Shown here in pieces: positions 22,317 to 33,479 of a stretch of DNA of 64,000 nucleotides (within the stretch, counting starts at the first letter, position 1; every line of letters starts with the position of its first letter). The stretch covers positions 69,832,829-69,896,828 of the forward strand of contig CM035808.1 of assembly GCA_020466095.1 (NCBI GenBank). The letters run 5' to 3'. This DNA comes from Chlorops oryzae (Eukaryota > Arthropoda > Insecta > Diptera > Chloropidae). The position numbers were made by a program, and so were the translations under genes. The notes beneath the pieces were generated by a model. The model made no database searches and was not told the origin of the DNA. It saw only the letters and a list, made by a program, of their open reading frames with translations.

Positions 22317-23504
22317 TTAGGCAGCTGTCTTGCGAGGTCTCCCCCTTCGCCTCATCTTATTTACTGGGGATGGGACTTCTTCACTACTGTTGATGAATGG
22401 AGTCAACGCTGAGGCATGATAGGTCCCAAGTGGTTGGTTCCAATCATCTTCGTGAGCCACGGTGTACATAGTTGAACCCCTTTTCTCGACAATCGTATAC
22501 GGACCATCTCGCTTAGGTACGAATTTACTTGTAACACCCTTGCTGGCATTACTCAGGATGTGTGTGGTAACCAGAACTCTGCTACCAACATGGAAGTCTG
22601 GTTGGTTTCGTCTTTTGCCATCGGAGTATCTCTTATTGAGATCTTATTGTCTTTCTTCAGATTCCTGAACATCCTTACTGATAGTGCAAAGTTGTTCCAG
22701 GAACGGTGTTATTTCAGCGATGAAGTTTTCCGATTGAACAACATCTCGTAGATCATGCTGGACGTCATCTATAGTTCTAAGTTCACGACCAAAAGTCAAA
22801 TATGCAGCAGTGAATCCTGTGCTCTGGCAGTGTGCGGTGTTCATTGCAAAGCGGATACCAGGCAATCGGTCAGACCATGTGTCATGGTTGTTTCCCACCA
22901 AAATGGCAAGTTGGGCTTTTAGGTCTCTGTTCTTCCTCTCCACTGGGTTGGCCTGAGGGTGATAAACGGGGGTGAAGACTTGTTTAACGCCCAAACAGAA
23001 CATAGCCTTTTGCATAACAGCCGCGACAAACTGGACACCATTATCGCTGATTACTTTTCTTGATACGCCATACCGGAAAAAAACTTCGTTTATCAGAGTC
23101 TTAGCACAATTTTCGGACGTAGCTTCTATTAATGGAAATAACTCGATCCATCTACTAGCAACGTCCTCAATTATATAAATCCATTGATGGCCATCACTGG
23201 AGCGTGGCAATGGACCGAACAAATCAATCGCCAGGATGTCAAATCGTTGTTTACTGCTGACAGTTTTATACAGACCAGCGGGCTTGAGGTTTGTTGATTT
23301 GTAACGTTGGCATTGAATGCATTTCTTTACATATTTCCTTATGTCATTTCGCATTCCTGGCCATGAGTACCTTGATGATATGCGCCTATAAGTCTTCTCG
23401 ATACCATAGTGTCCAGAGATTTCATCATCGTGATAATATTTTAATAAATAGCTTCTTTCATTCTTTGGGACGACAAGCTGGGGATCATTCTCGTCATCAT
23501 GATA
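22317..23504 (-). pseudogene. G1 integrase
   Basis: Follows an in-frame TAG (23505-23507). It begins YHDDENDPQLVVPKNERSY and includes a zinc region, HDDEISGHYG, with CIQCQRYKS. The DDE core lies in DILAIDLFGPLP, KVISDNGVQFV and NPVERKNRDLK. A second in-frame stop (TAA 22644-22646) separates the core from a C-terminal segment reading RVLVTTHILSNASKG, FVPKRDGPYTIVEKRGS and a basic end RRRGRPRKTAA with its own TAA at 22317. All parts lie in one phase, so two point nonsense changes explain the breaks. Confidence 0.88.
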
Positions 23505-24395
23505 CTATCGATAAAGGACTCCATCGTTCATAAAATAGCCTCTTTCTGTCCACAGGCTGGAATTCTCTGTATCACCTTCAAGGCACTCAATGATACGTTT
23601 GAGATCTTGTTCCTCTAGTTGCGATTCCCTTATAGCTTTACACCCTTTTCGCGGCAGTTCAATATCGAAAGAGCAGATATTCGTTGCTTCGTTGTCCTTA
23701 ATTTCTTCCTCTTTTGGTGGTCGCGATAAAGCATCTGCAACGACGTTGCTCTTACCCGGTTTATATTCGATGCTTAGTTGGTACGGTTGCAATGAAAGCG
23801 CCCATCGGGCCAACCTTCCAGTGGGTGACTTAAGAGACATCAACCATTTTAGTGGTTGGTGGTCGGTAACCAGCTTCACTTCCGCTCCTTCTATGTATCC
23901 TCGAAATTTTTGGACGGCCCACACAATCGCTAAGGCTTCTCTTTCAATTGTGGAGTAATTCTGCTCTGTGGGCAACAGGAGTCGACTGGCGTATTCAATA
24001 GGATGTTCATCCGCTCCCTCCCCCTGGATCAAAACTGCTCCTAGCGCGTATCCACTAGCATCTGTCTTTAAAACGAAGGGCATATTGTCTTGAACCTGCT
24101 TCAAGACTGGTGAAATTGTCATGAGCTTTTTCAGCTCTTTAAAGGCCGTAGACTGTTCTTCCTTCCATTGCCAGGTCATGTTCTTTTTCGCCAAAGTTGA
24201 GAGTGGTTTGGTGGTCTTCGCGAAATTTGGAATGAATCGTCGGTACCACGAACAGGCCTGAAGGAAAGACATAACCTCTTTAACGTTTCGCGGCTCCCGC
24301 CTGCAAAGCAGAGTATTAACCTTTTCTGGGTTAACGGTGATACCTTCCGGAGTGAGAATATGTCCCAGATACTGTACTTTTTCACAAGCGAATCG
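23505..24395 (-). pseudogene. G1 RT thumb and RNase H
   Basis: Open frame from a one-base shift near 24395 to TAG 23505. It includes YLGHILTPEGITVNPEKV-type connection sequence, SWYRRFIPNFAK, and the RNase H motifs KTDASGYALGAVLIQ, IEREALAIVWAVQKFRGYIEG and LVTDHQPLKWL, ending NVVADALSRPP. Catalytic Asp, Glu and Asp of RNase H are all visible. The protein is the direct continuation of the RT fragment on its right. Confidence 0.88.
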
Positions 24396-25775
24396 TCACT
24401 TTTCTTTATTTGCGCGAAGACCAAATTCCTTCAGTCTTTGAAAAATGCGGTTCAGGTCCATCAGATGTTGTTCAAAGGTTGGAGAGCATATAATAATATC
24501 ATCCAGATAGGCTAGGACGATAATATCACTCAAAGGTGCTTTCACTCTGTCGATCAGTCGCTGAAAGGTTGCTGGAGCATTTCGAAGTCCAAATGGCATT
24601 CTCAAAAACTTAAACATGCCGAAAGGTGATACGAATGCGGTCTTCTCTTGGTCTGCGGGATTAACGCCAATTTGCCAATAACCAGCTTGAAGATCAATTG
24701 TTGACATAAAATTCGTCGTTCTAGCCTCATGCAGTAGGTCATCCACTCTCGGCAACGGGTACCTATCAGACTTGGCTACTGCATTCAATTTCCTATAGTC
24801 GATGCAAATCCTTACTGCGCCACTTGACTTAGGGACCATCACAACCGGAGATGCCCAGGATGAATCGCACTCCTTAATAATAGACATTTGTAGCATCCGT
24901 TCGATCTCAACTTTCAATTGCTGTCTTTTGGGTGCTGACAAGCGATATGGTGGTGACGCAAGAGGTGGGCTGTTCCCTGCGTCTAGATGGTGCAAGGCGT
25001 GTGATGTTGCTTCCTTTGGTATGTCGAATATAGTGAGATTTTCGACCAATAATTTGTTAAGGGCACCCTTCTGGTCATGATCCAAACAGGTTCCATCTGT
25101 CTCCTTTAAAATCTGCATGTCCACAGAAAGGAACGTAAGCTCGTTTTCTGTGAAAAACTTTTCAAAATCTGGATCAGGTTGACTAGTCGGTATTGGAGGA
25201 CCGAAAAGATTTGCTACCGTCGCATTCTCGTCAGCTATGTCAATTGAAATAGAGTCTGCAAACAATTCCTTGATGAATTTTCCGGAGTAGCCATCGTCCG
25301 GTTGAGCTCTTTTAGCCTTCTCGTTGATAAGAGCAGACTTCTGTCTTTTCTCAGCCTTTGATATGCTCTTCGCGAATGATACGAAGTAGGATATTTCAGC
25401 TAAGGTTTGCGTGTGCGGTGAAGTGGTTTTTGTTTCAACCACAAAATTACCAGCTATATCCAATGTTTTCAAACTTTCCGAATTTGATTTGGTGAAATCA
25501 AACCGCTTTCTAGGATCATCCTCGAAATACCAGTAGCGTTGGGCCATATTCAACACGATGCCGGATTGTTCCAAAAAATCTGCTCCCAGCAAAGTGCGAT
25601 TTTCTTTTGCTTTCGGTAGAGATATTAACCGTATTTTCCGTAGTCGATTCCCAATTTTAATGTCGGAGATGGTAGACAAAACTTTCTGCTTACTGCATTT
25701 CCCATCTGCCAGAGTTACTTCCGCGAACACATCCTGGAATACACATTTCTTGCTTGTTAACAAGTGCTTAAGATT
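24396..25775 (-). pseudogene. G1 protease end and reverse transcriptase
   Basis: In the same phase as the upstream gag-protease frame across a single TAA at 25778-25776, inside the protease a few residues after FDTGAKTSIC. It then reads LLGADFLEQSGIVL (protease C-part), a linker, and the RT: ICIDYRKLNAVAK, STIDLQAGYWQIGV, MPFGLRNAPATFQRL and LAYLDDIIICS. The catalytic YLDD is intact. The frame is lost at about 24396 by a one-base change just after GLRANKEK. RT type is Ty3/Gypsy; a specific clade (CsRn1, Osvaldo or mdg1) could not be assigned by eye. Confidence 0.88.
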
Positions 25776-26764
25776 TTAGCTGCAAATGCTCGTTTTCGCA
25801 CCAGTGTCAAATATGGCTTCGCCTTCCAGTCCAAACATTTCGACCAATACTGTGGGCATCTGACGTCCAATCACCGAGGTTGACACTTGGTTGAATTGAA
25901 GGTACTGTGGACTTTCTCCTTTGGTTACACTGCAGTTAGAACAATTTGCTCGATACACTCCTGGTGCGCCACACCCATAGCAGGAGAAGCGCGGGCCTCT
26001 CTTTCCTTGATAGGCCTCGCCTTGTCTTAGCTGCTCCTGTGTCTTTACTGGTGGCTTTTCTTGCTCTGCTGCTGGTAGTTCTTTTTGCTGATTTTCTGCT
26101 TTTTTACGCTTGAAACAAACTTTTGCTGCATGTCCTCGCCCCTTACAAAATGAGCAACGAGGTTTGTTACCATCCGGTGCCTGAGTTAACCCGCTGTTCT
26201 TCAAATCGTGCTGCAATGATTCCACTTCTCTGCTCGCCATAAGCAATTCTTCGAAATTTGTTATTGAGTCCCGCTTGATACGCTCTCTTATTTTAATCAG
26301 CAGCAGGCCATAGATCATATTTAACTGCACACTTTCCGGAATCTGCTCTCTAAGCTGGGACACCAATATTCGTTTCTTGCAAACAAAACTGTCCGTTGGT
26401 TCCTTGGGCTGTTGCTTGAAATCAAATATTATTTAATATATAATATTTGCCAATCTGGACAGGGCGGTGAAAAGGTTGATCGAATAAGGCTCACTACTTC
26501 GTTGAATGTATGCAGGTTATCTTTAACCCCTGCCCACCACATGGCTGCATATTCCTTAAGTACCAACGGCATTCCCATTATTGCGTCAGCATCTGAAATC
26601 TTCTCGACTTCCTTAAACGTCAGAATTGCGGCAACAAACTCCTCTACTACGGCTGGATCACGCGATTCATTAAAGCGTGCACTGCATTGCGCAAAGGAGG
26701 CCACCTTTGTTTGTGTGACCGCTGCCAAAATTTGCTGGAACTGCTCCGTTGTAAACGTCGCCAT
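25776..26764 (-). pseudogene. gag: G1 Gag and protease start
   Basis: ATG at 26764 (MATFTTEQFQQILAAV); the open frame extends upstream into the LTR but that part is not native. The capsid-like core includes FNESRDPAVVEEFVAAILTF, EYAAMWWAGVKDN and, after a small insertion with a shift near 26440, LVSQLREQIPESVQLNMIYG. Zinc knuckles CSFCKGRGHAAKVC and CYGCGAPGVYRANC follow; the second lacks the His. Protease starts VEMFGLEGEAIFDTGAKTSI and stops at TAA 25778-25776. The AT-rich insertion (ATATTATATATTAAATAAT) explains the first break. Confidence 0.88.
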
Positions 26765-26822
26765 CGTGCTACTGGGACTGTTACTCGTAGAATCCTCTCG
26801 AGAAGTAGAATATCCGTTTCCT

Positions 26823-26841
26823 GTCACGACGTTGGGTGCCA
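26823..26841 (-). promoter_or_regulatory. G1 primer-binding site candidate
   Basis: Minus strand TGGCACCCAACGTCGTGAC begins one base after the 5' LTR end. This is the standard place and start (TGG) for tRNA priming. The matching tRNA is not assigned. Confidence 0.65.
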
Positions 26842-26842
26842 A

Positions 26843-27484
26843 TGTAATTGGGTGGCTCTCCCGTGCCACACAATTTTCTGTTCGCGACGCGGTGCTACTG
26901 CTACTTCGTAGGTTCATACGACAAATTAAATTCGCGACGTACTATTTTGAGCGGTTAAATTTACTTTATTTGTCTAAAACAATACACTTACAATCACGTG
27001 TGAAAATGTATAAAATGAAAACGTATGCGAACTAAACAAACAGCAAGCCGTTGACTCCGCCGAGAGATTTTCCCCTGCTAGAGTTACAGCGTTGCTGATC
27101 AAATTCGGAACAAGTCTTGTCAGCCAAGTGTGTCCATCGTAACAAGAATTGCAAACCGAAGTCGCTAAAAGAATGAATTTAATTACTGACAATTCCGCTG
27201 CTTTTATAGCCTAAAATCGTGGTCAAAAGCTTTACAAATGTTTTACAATTGAACTCAACTTATTCAACACAGTGAAATGCGTGCTCATCATGCGCCGACA
27301 GCTAGTGGTGGATTGACTCTGGCATTTATATGATAAAAGCTTTCTTGCAAGCCCTGCACAGATGTTCACGCATATAACTATGCTTTCGTAAAAGCTAAAG
27401 CTAAAGTTTACATGATGTTAACATGACTGCCTTTGTATTCAAAAAAATATAATAATAAGAAAAAATAACAATTGATCTGCTTCA
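26843..27484 (-). repeat. G1 5' LTR (642 bp)
   Basis: Same TG...CA ends as the other LTR, without the 43-bp duplication. Substitutions include GCGTTGCTG/GCGTGGCTG, CCATCG/CCAGCG and GAACTC/TAATTC. It is followed by the ATTG target duplicate. Confidence 0.9.
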
Positions 27485-27488
27485 ATTG

Positions 27489-27546
27489 GTTATTTTGCCG
27501 TTCTTTAAAGCCCCGGCTTCAAGGTGGCTACGGCGAAAAACCAACA
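27489..27546. other. Short unique stretch after G1
   Basis: GTTATTTTGCCGTTCTTTAA and a GC-rich piece (CCCCGGCTTCAAGGTGGCTA) before the repeat field. This is the right half of the G1 target. Confidence 0.3.
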
Positions 27547-29441
27547 CAGTTTTTTAATTTTAGTTTCTGATTTTGAAATTTTTAACTTAAGTTTCTGAAT
27601 TTTAGTTTTTTAATTTTAGTTTTAAATTTTAGTTTCTTAATTTTAGTTTCTAAATATTAGATTTTTAAGTTTAGTACTTGGATTTTAGTTTCTGAATCTT
27701 AAATTTTAAATTTAAGTTTCTGAATTTTAGTTTTTCAATTTTAATATTAAATTTAAGTATCTTAATTTTAGATTTTTAATTTTAGAATATTAATTTTGCT
27801 TTTTAATTTTAAATTTTTTATTTTAGTTTCGAAATATTTAGTTTCTTAATTTTAGATGTTGAATTTCACTTTTTGAGTTTTAGTTTTAATTTTGGGTTTT
27901 TAATTTTAGATCTTCATTTTTTTTTAAATTTTAGTTCCTGAATTATGGTTTTCAATTTTAGGCGTTTAATTCTAGTTTCTCAATTTTAGTTTCTTAATTT
28001 TAGATTATTAGTTTTAGTTTTTCAAATTTAGTCTCTGAAATTTAATATTCCAGTTCTAGTTTCTTAATTAACGATTTTCGATTTTAGTTTCTCAATTTTA
28101 TTTTCTTAATTTTAGAATTTTAATTTTAGTTTTTTAATTTTAGTTGTTTAATTTTAGTTTTTTAATTTTAGTTTTTTCAATTTAAGTTTTGTAATTTTGG
28201 TTTTTAAATTTTAGTTTTACAATTTCAGTTTTGAAATTTAGTTTTTAAATTTTAGTTTCTGAATTTCAAATTTTTAAGTTGAGTTTCTGAATTTTAGTTT
28301 TTTAATTTTGGTTATTATTTTTGGTTTCTTAATTTTAGTTTCTTAATTTTGGATTTTTAATTGAAGATTTTTAGTTTAAGATTTTCAATTTAGTTTCTGA
28401 ATTTTAAATTTTAGTTTTCTAGTTTCAGTTTTTAATTTTTGTTTCCTTATTTTATAATTTTAGTTTTGGTTTTTATTTTCGATTTTAAATTTTAGTTTCT
28501 GAATTTTGGTTTTCAATTTCAGGTTCCCATTTTTAGTTTCTTTATTTTAGATTATTAATTTTAGTTTTTCAAATTTAGTTTCTGAATTTTAATTTTGCAA
28601 TTTGAGTTTTTCAGTTTAGTTTGTCATTTTAAGTTTCTGAAATTTGGGTTTTAAACTTTAGTTTTTTTATTTTAGTTTTGAAGTTTAGTTTTTCAATTTT
28701 AGTTTTTGAAATTTAAATTTTTCATTTTAGTTTCTGAATTTGAAATTTTTAATTTTAGTTTCTCAAATATATTTTAATATTAGTTTCTTAATTTTAATTT
28801 CTTAGTTTTGGATTTTTAATTTTAGATTTTAAATTTTAGTTTGTCAATTTTAGTTTCTGAAATTTAGATTTTTAATTTTGGTTTTTTTATTTTAGTTTCT
28901 AAATTTTATTTTCTTAATTTTAGAATTTTAATTTGTTTTTTAATTTTAGTTTTTTCAATTTTAAATTTTTAATTTTGGTTTTTCAATTTTTATTTTTCAA
29001 TTTTAGTTTTTGAAATTTAGTTCTTTAATTTAAATTCCGAATTCTAAGTTTTTAATTTTAGTTTTTTAAAATTAGTTTCTTAATTTTAGATTTTTAATTT
29101 TGGTTTTTGACTTTGAAATTTAGTTTCTGAATTTTAGTTTTTCAAATTTAGTTTTTTAATTTCGGGTTTTCAATTTTAGTTTGTTAGGTTTAGTTTTGAA
29201 TTAAAGTTTTTGAATTTTAGTTTCTTGATTTTAGTTTCTGAATTTTAGGTATTAATTTTAGTTTTTCAATGTCAGTTTTTATTTTAATTTTTAAATTTTA
29301 GTTTTTGAATTTTAGTTTTTTATTTTAGTTTCTGAATTTTGATTTTTTAATTTTAGTTTTCAATTTGAATTCCTCAATTTTAGTTTCTTAATTTTCGATT
29401 TCTTATGTTGGTTTTCAATTTTAGATTTTTAGTTTTAGCTT

Positions 29442-29612
29442 CTCTTGAATTGAGGCCCGTCGATCGAAATACTTCTCTATACTTTATATGCGGTATAAGT
29501 AGCTAAAATTTATTTAGAATTCAGATTCGAATACTTATTGTTAATTCCTTTTTAAAGGAAGATTCAATAAAAAATGGAAAGTTTATAAATAAAAATTAAA
29601 TAAAAAAAATTT
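29442..29612. other. Unique insert 1 in the repeat field
   Basis: 170 bp with GGCCCGTCGATCGAAATACT near its left side and A-rich sequence on its right. No terminal repeats or frame were recognised. Confidence 0.35.
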
Positions 29613-30072
29613 AGCTTCTGAATTTAAGTTTTTTTATATTAGTTGTTAATTTTAGTTCCTGGATTTTGGTTTTGCAATTTAAAGGGGTTTAATTTTAGTT
29701 TCTCAATTTTAGTTCTCTAATTTAAGAATATAAATTTTAGTTTTTCAATTTGAGTTTTTCAATTTTGGTTTTTTAAATTTAGTTTTTCAATATTGGGGTT
29801 TTAATTTGAGATTTATGATTTAAGATTTTTAAATTTAGTTTTAGGGTTTTAGTTTTCCAATTTTGGTTTCTGAAATTTGGTTTTTTATTTTTAGTTTTTG
29901 AAATGTAGTTTTTTAATTTTAGTTTGTGAATTTAAGTTTTTTAATTTTAGTTTTTCAATTTTGAAATTTGAATTTTAGATTTTTGTTTTTAGTTTCTGAA
30001 TTTTAGTTGTTCAATTTTGGTTTCTAATTTTAGTTTTTATTTTTGGTTCCTGAATTTTGGTTTTCACTTTAA

Positions 30073-30539
30073 AGGGCTCTGCGCTCTAAAGCAGAAAGTA
30101 AATTTCCTATACCAAACACATGTAGAAAAAACAAAGAAGTACTTTGGCTTACTTTCGCTACTTGAACGCATACGCTGTATCACAAGTAATCGGACTCACA
30201 GGGTTGCATTTAAATCATACATTTTCTATATTTCTGTCGACCTGTCAACGAAATTTCAACTCTGATTTCCTTTCTTCAAAAGAATGAGCTCGTTACTTCC
30301 TTTCAATTTACTTTAACAGCGTTGAGCCATTAAGGAGTTAACCTATTTTGTGCCGACCCTGCAACAACATTGAACTTTTTATTAATTTCATGTTTATGGG
30401 TCTAAATAAGACAAAAATATTGTTTATTAAGAATGGAAATTTTTTTTTGGGAAATATGAGGTGGTCGGAAAACCGACCACTGTCCAAAAGCATATACCTT
30501 TTACTTTATTTGACAGGCCGGCACAAAATGCGTTAATAT
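30073..30539. other. Unique insert 2 in the repeat field
   Basis: Starts AAGGGCTCTGCGCTCTAAAG and ends near GGCCGGCACAAAATGCGTTA. It contains the imperfect inverted words TTTTGTGCCGACCCTG (30348) and ACAGGCCGGCACAAAATG (30511), which flank about 160 bp and may be short terminal repeats of a small element. No coding sequence. Confidence 0.35.
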
Positions 30540-30757
30540 TAGTTTCTCAATTTGATTTTCTTTATTTTAGATAATTAATTTTAGTTTTTCAAATTTGATT
30601 TCTGAATTTTAATTTTTCAATTTTAGTTTCTTAATTTTAGATTTTAAATTTTAGTTTGTCAATTTTAGTTTCTGAATTTGAGGTTCTAATTTTACTTTTT
30701 AATTTTAGTTGTTCAATTTTAGATTTTAATTTTTGTTTTTAAATTTTAGTTTCTCAA

Positions 30758-31082
30758 TTTCTCGAATTATGCTCAGATTTGAGCACCCAAGCCTTCCAAG
30801 CCTACAAACAGAGTTCTCAGGTTCTCTGAAAGCTACTTCGGCTGAAGTCGTACCCAGATACATTACTCAAGAAATAAAATGGTCGTTTATTCCACCGAAC
30901 GCTTCTCACATGGGCGGCTTATGGGAATCAGCAGCAGAAAGCTTTAAAATGCACTTCAAAAAGACTGCTGGTTTACATTGGAAGAATTTGCAACTCTTTT
31001 AGCTCGAATTGAAGGTGTACTTAACTCACGACCCATCTCGCCTTTAAGTAATGATACTTTAGACCCATTGCCATTACCTCCC
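30758..31082 (+). pseudogene. BEL/Pao integrase fragment, second copy
   Basis: Reads EIKWSFIPPNASHMGGLWES and FKMHFKKTAG in one frame, then EEFATLLARIEGVLNSRPIS and LDPLPLPP in another, with the shift near 30985. This is the region around the third catalytic residue and downstream of BEL/Pao integrase. The match stops at 31082, at the edge of a minisatellite. The sequence from 30965 on is the same as the start of the BEL fragment at 19097. Confidence 0.82.
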
Positions 31083-31114
31083 AGTAGGAGGATATGTTCG
31101 TTCTGGGTGTGCAA

Positions 31115-31370
31115 CTTTTTTTGTATGGAAAATCGGAAAAAGACGCACATTGAAGTCCTAGAAAATTTTTGTTTGTTTGTATGAAAAGACGCACATTTAA
31201 GTCCTAGAAAATTTTTGGAAGTTTGTATGAAATGACACACATTTAGGTCTTTGGAAAGTTTTGGAGGTTTGCATGAAATGACACACATTTAAGTCTTTGG
31301 AAATTTTTGGAGGTTTGTGTGAAATGACACACATTTAAGTCTTTGGAAATTTTTGGAGGTTTATATGAGA
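31115..31370. repeat. ~46-bp minisatellite
   Basis: About five and a half units of 46 bp built on TGAAATGACACACATTTAAG, TCTTTGGAAA and TTTTTGGAGGTTTGTA. The first two units have GACGCACATT and CCTAGAAAA variants, showing a gradient of divergence along the array. Confidence 0.85.
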
Positions 31371-31739
31371 AGGTTCGCATTGAGCCTCATTGAAGAGGTG
31401 TGGGGGTGAGAAAGTGTTCGGTAGGAGAGCATATATAGTTCAATATGTAAACATTGGGCTAGAGCTGGAGTTGACTTATCGCTACTGAAGTCATTGAGAT
31501 GAAGATGAGGCATGATTTTTTAGCCTGAACAAGTTGAAGCTTGCCTCATTGGATGTTTATTCAAAAATTTTTCAAGTTCAAGTTCAGTTCAATCAGGAGA
31601 ATATTAAAATTTTTTTGAAAAGAAAAACAAACAGTTGCATCCCGTTTATTTCTTAAGAAAAATTTATGGATAAGAATTGTACAACATGAGCAAAATTGTC
31701 AAGCGAAGTGTGTATAAAATCAGATTTTCTTCTTTGACG
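31371..31739. other. No recognised feature
   Basis: 370 bp of unique sequence ending at the target duplication of element B. Short local repeats (TTCAAGTTCAAGTTCAGTTCA) near 31570. No credible frame. Confidence 0.3.
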
Positions 31740-31743
31740 TTGC

Positions 31744-32583
31744 TGTTGTGAGTCGTACTAAACATAACTAAAGTCACGTCACACTCCAACGTCACGCTAT
31801 CAGCTCTAAGCGGTAAAAGTGACAAAACATACAAAAACAATCGAAACACAGCAAAGGAGTTCGACGACACAGCACCAAGCTCGAAATCCGACACCCTTCA
31901 GCAAGAACAACAACAACATAAGAACTCGACTACTGAGAACAATTACGTAAACAAGCATACCGATCGCCGGTACCAAAACTTGGCACAACACCGATCAGAG
32001 AAAAGGGCGAGCGGGGGAAAAGACGAAAGACCACGAGCATGCAAGTCAGCAATAAGCAACGTCATAAGCTGTTCAACGTCTTCAAATGTAGACCTACACC
32101 AACAATAGAAACACAGCAATAAAGCTATTGGTAACAACAACAACCGGCGATCTAGACGGGCAATCAACGCAACAGAACAACAAGAGCCAGGTGCAACAAC
32201 AACAAGTGCAACGTAGGCACACCGGCAGGGGAAGTTCGAAGTCACACTGATGAAATCAATCAATATGCAATTTTGCTAGATCGGCAATATTGATCTATTT
32301 AAGCGGAGCTTCGATCTACGGAAGAGGACTTGCAGTTTGGAATCGAAAGTCTAATCAGATCTCAACTTTGGCGCACCTACTTACGAGCCAGGACGACAAA
32401 GTGTGGATCTCAGTGTTAGCTAGGGAATTAGGGCAGTAAAGTAAGCTAGAGTAGAACCTGTAAACATCATTAAAAGACTTTAATAAAGAAACACCTATGG
32501 AAAAGGAGTAAAGAGTGTTTTATTCAACGGAATCCTTTGTTGGCGCTTTACTAGAGGTCCTTCTCCCCAGCAGACACGCAACA
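31744..32583 (+). repeat. Element B LTR a
   Basis: 840 bp. A likely TATA-like TATTTAAG sits at 32296 and an AATAAA poly(A) signal at 32483. The inverted tips TGTTG/CAACA are retained. It differs from LTR b and c by a handful of substitutions (for example AAAGTCACG for AACGTCACG). Confidence 0.88.
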
Positions 32584-32588
32584 TTTTA

Positions 32589-32608
32589 TGGCGCAGCCGG
32601 TATTCGAC
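32589..32608 (+). promoter_or_regulatory. Element B primer-binding site candidate, internal 1
   Basis: TGGCGCAGCCGGTATTCGAC lies five bases (TTTTA) after the LTR end. From memory it resembles the serine-tRNA primer sites of fly 17.6/297-type elements. The same site follows LTR b at 38984. Confidence 0.5.
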
Positions 32609-32760
32609 TAAGGATAGTCGGGTACGAATCACGATCCTTTCACAACAGTACGGCGTTCAAACTAACAAACCATAACAAATGAAACAACGACTTTTGGCCA
32701 CAGTGGGGTAAGATTGATATATATTGGATATATTTGAGTTATTCATTGGAACCTACTGAA

Positions 32761-32961
32761 CAGTGGTGAAACCTAATTCAGTGGGGCCTGGGCGTGAGTG
32801 AAACTTCCGAAAGGCATTTCAATGAAAAACAACATAAATGTACCGAATTATATCAATTATTTTGTTGTAACCCTTTTTGTACTGCACTGCTATAACCTGT
32901 CGAACAGTGGTGAAACCTAATTCGTCAGGGTCCGGGTGTGAGTGAAACTTCCGAAGGACAC
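32761..32961 (+). repeat. Two ~57-bp direct repeats in the element B leader
   Basis: 32761-32817 and 32905-32961 both read CAGTGGTGAAACCTAATTC, then GG(G/T)(G)CC(T/G)GGG(C/T)GTGAGTGAAAC and TTCCGAA. Each has a GTGAGT that could be a splice donor. Both are conserved in internal 2 (39156 and 39300). Confidence 0.7.
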
Positions 32962-33059
32962 TTTAGCAGCACAATCGCAATAAGGGCATAACAGAGTACC
33001 TTGAATAAAAATTTTATATAAAAAAAACATATATATATACATATATATAATAACAAAAA

Positions 33060-33122
33060 ATGGAAAAAGCGGCGCAAGTAAAAGGCGACATAATCCAACA
33101 ACAAGAATTACAGCTATATTAA
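33060..33122 (+). CDS. Element B short leader ORF, internal 1
   Basis: 20 codons starting MEKAAQVKGDIIQQQ. A copy is kept in internal 2 at 39456. The middle resembles residues 16-26 of the small membrane ORF at 61334-61134 (QVTNDIIIQQ). It is followed after 12 bases by ATGGTGAGTA, a strong splice-donor-like site. It may be a truncated relic of that small protein or a leader exon. Function unknown. Confidence 0.35.
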   Translation: MEKAAQVKGDIIQQQELQLY

Positions 33123-33479
33123 AATACGCATACAATATGGTGAGTACAAAAACTTTGAATATCAATTTTTTCACCCAGAGTCCTTACTGTTGACGATGAA
33201 TTTCAATACCTTGGTTGAATATAGATATTTTAGAAAAATGAGCCATTTAGAGAAAATCCGTAAAAATAATTTTAAGAAACGGTTTTGTAATCATAGCCAA
33301 AATGTAGCTCGAAGCGAAAAGCCATTGATTCGTCAATACTGGACGCTAATTTAAAAAATTTTCAAGTCGAGTTTGTATTAAAAAAAAAAAAAACACGTAA
33401 GAAAGCTAAAGTCGGTCAAGCCCGACTTTGAAATACCCAGCGTCCCGACATTATGAGTGCACTATGTTTTTCTTCTCTA

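Larger units (their letters stand above)
21585..27484 (-). mobile_element. Element G1: full-length Ty3/Gypsy LTR retrotransposon
   Basis: 5900 bp on the minus strand with LTRs at both ends, each TG...CA, and a 4-bp target duplication ATTG (21581-21584 and 27485-27488). Internal order on the minus strand is primer-binding site, gag, protease, RT, RNase H, integrase, polypurine tract. The LTRs differ at only about seven positions plus a 43-bp duplication, so insertion is recent. Coding capacity is nevertheless broken by stops and frameshifts. Confidence 0.92.
27547..30757. repeat. TTTTAGTTT-type degenerate repeat field, ~2.6 kb in three blocks
   Basis: Blocks at about 27547-29441, 29613-30072 and 30540-30757. 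The basic word is (A/T)ATTTTAGTTT(C/T)TGAATTTTAG with period roughly 16-18 bases but no strict unit; strand bias is extreme (T plus A over 85 percent, with TTTTAG always on the plus strand). It is interrupted by two unique inserts. There are no open frames of interest. It is either a highly diverged satellite or a simple-sequence expansion by slippage. Confidence 0.85.

Noticed and set aside
31943..32263. 106-codon minus frame in the LTRs (also 38338-38658, 43409-43729)
   Set aside because: It lies inside LTR U3 opposite to transcription, with low-complexity LLL/CAA-type content.
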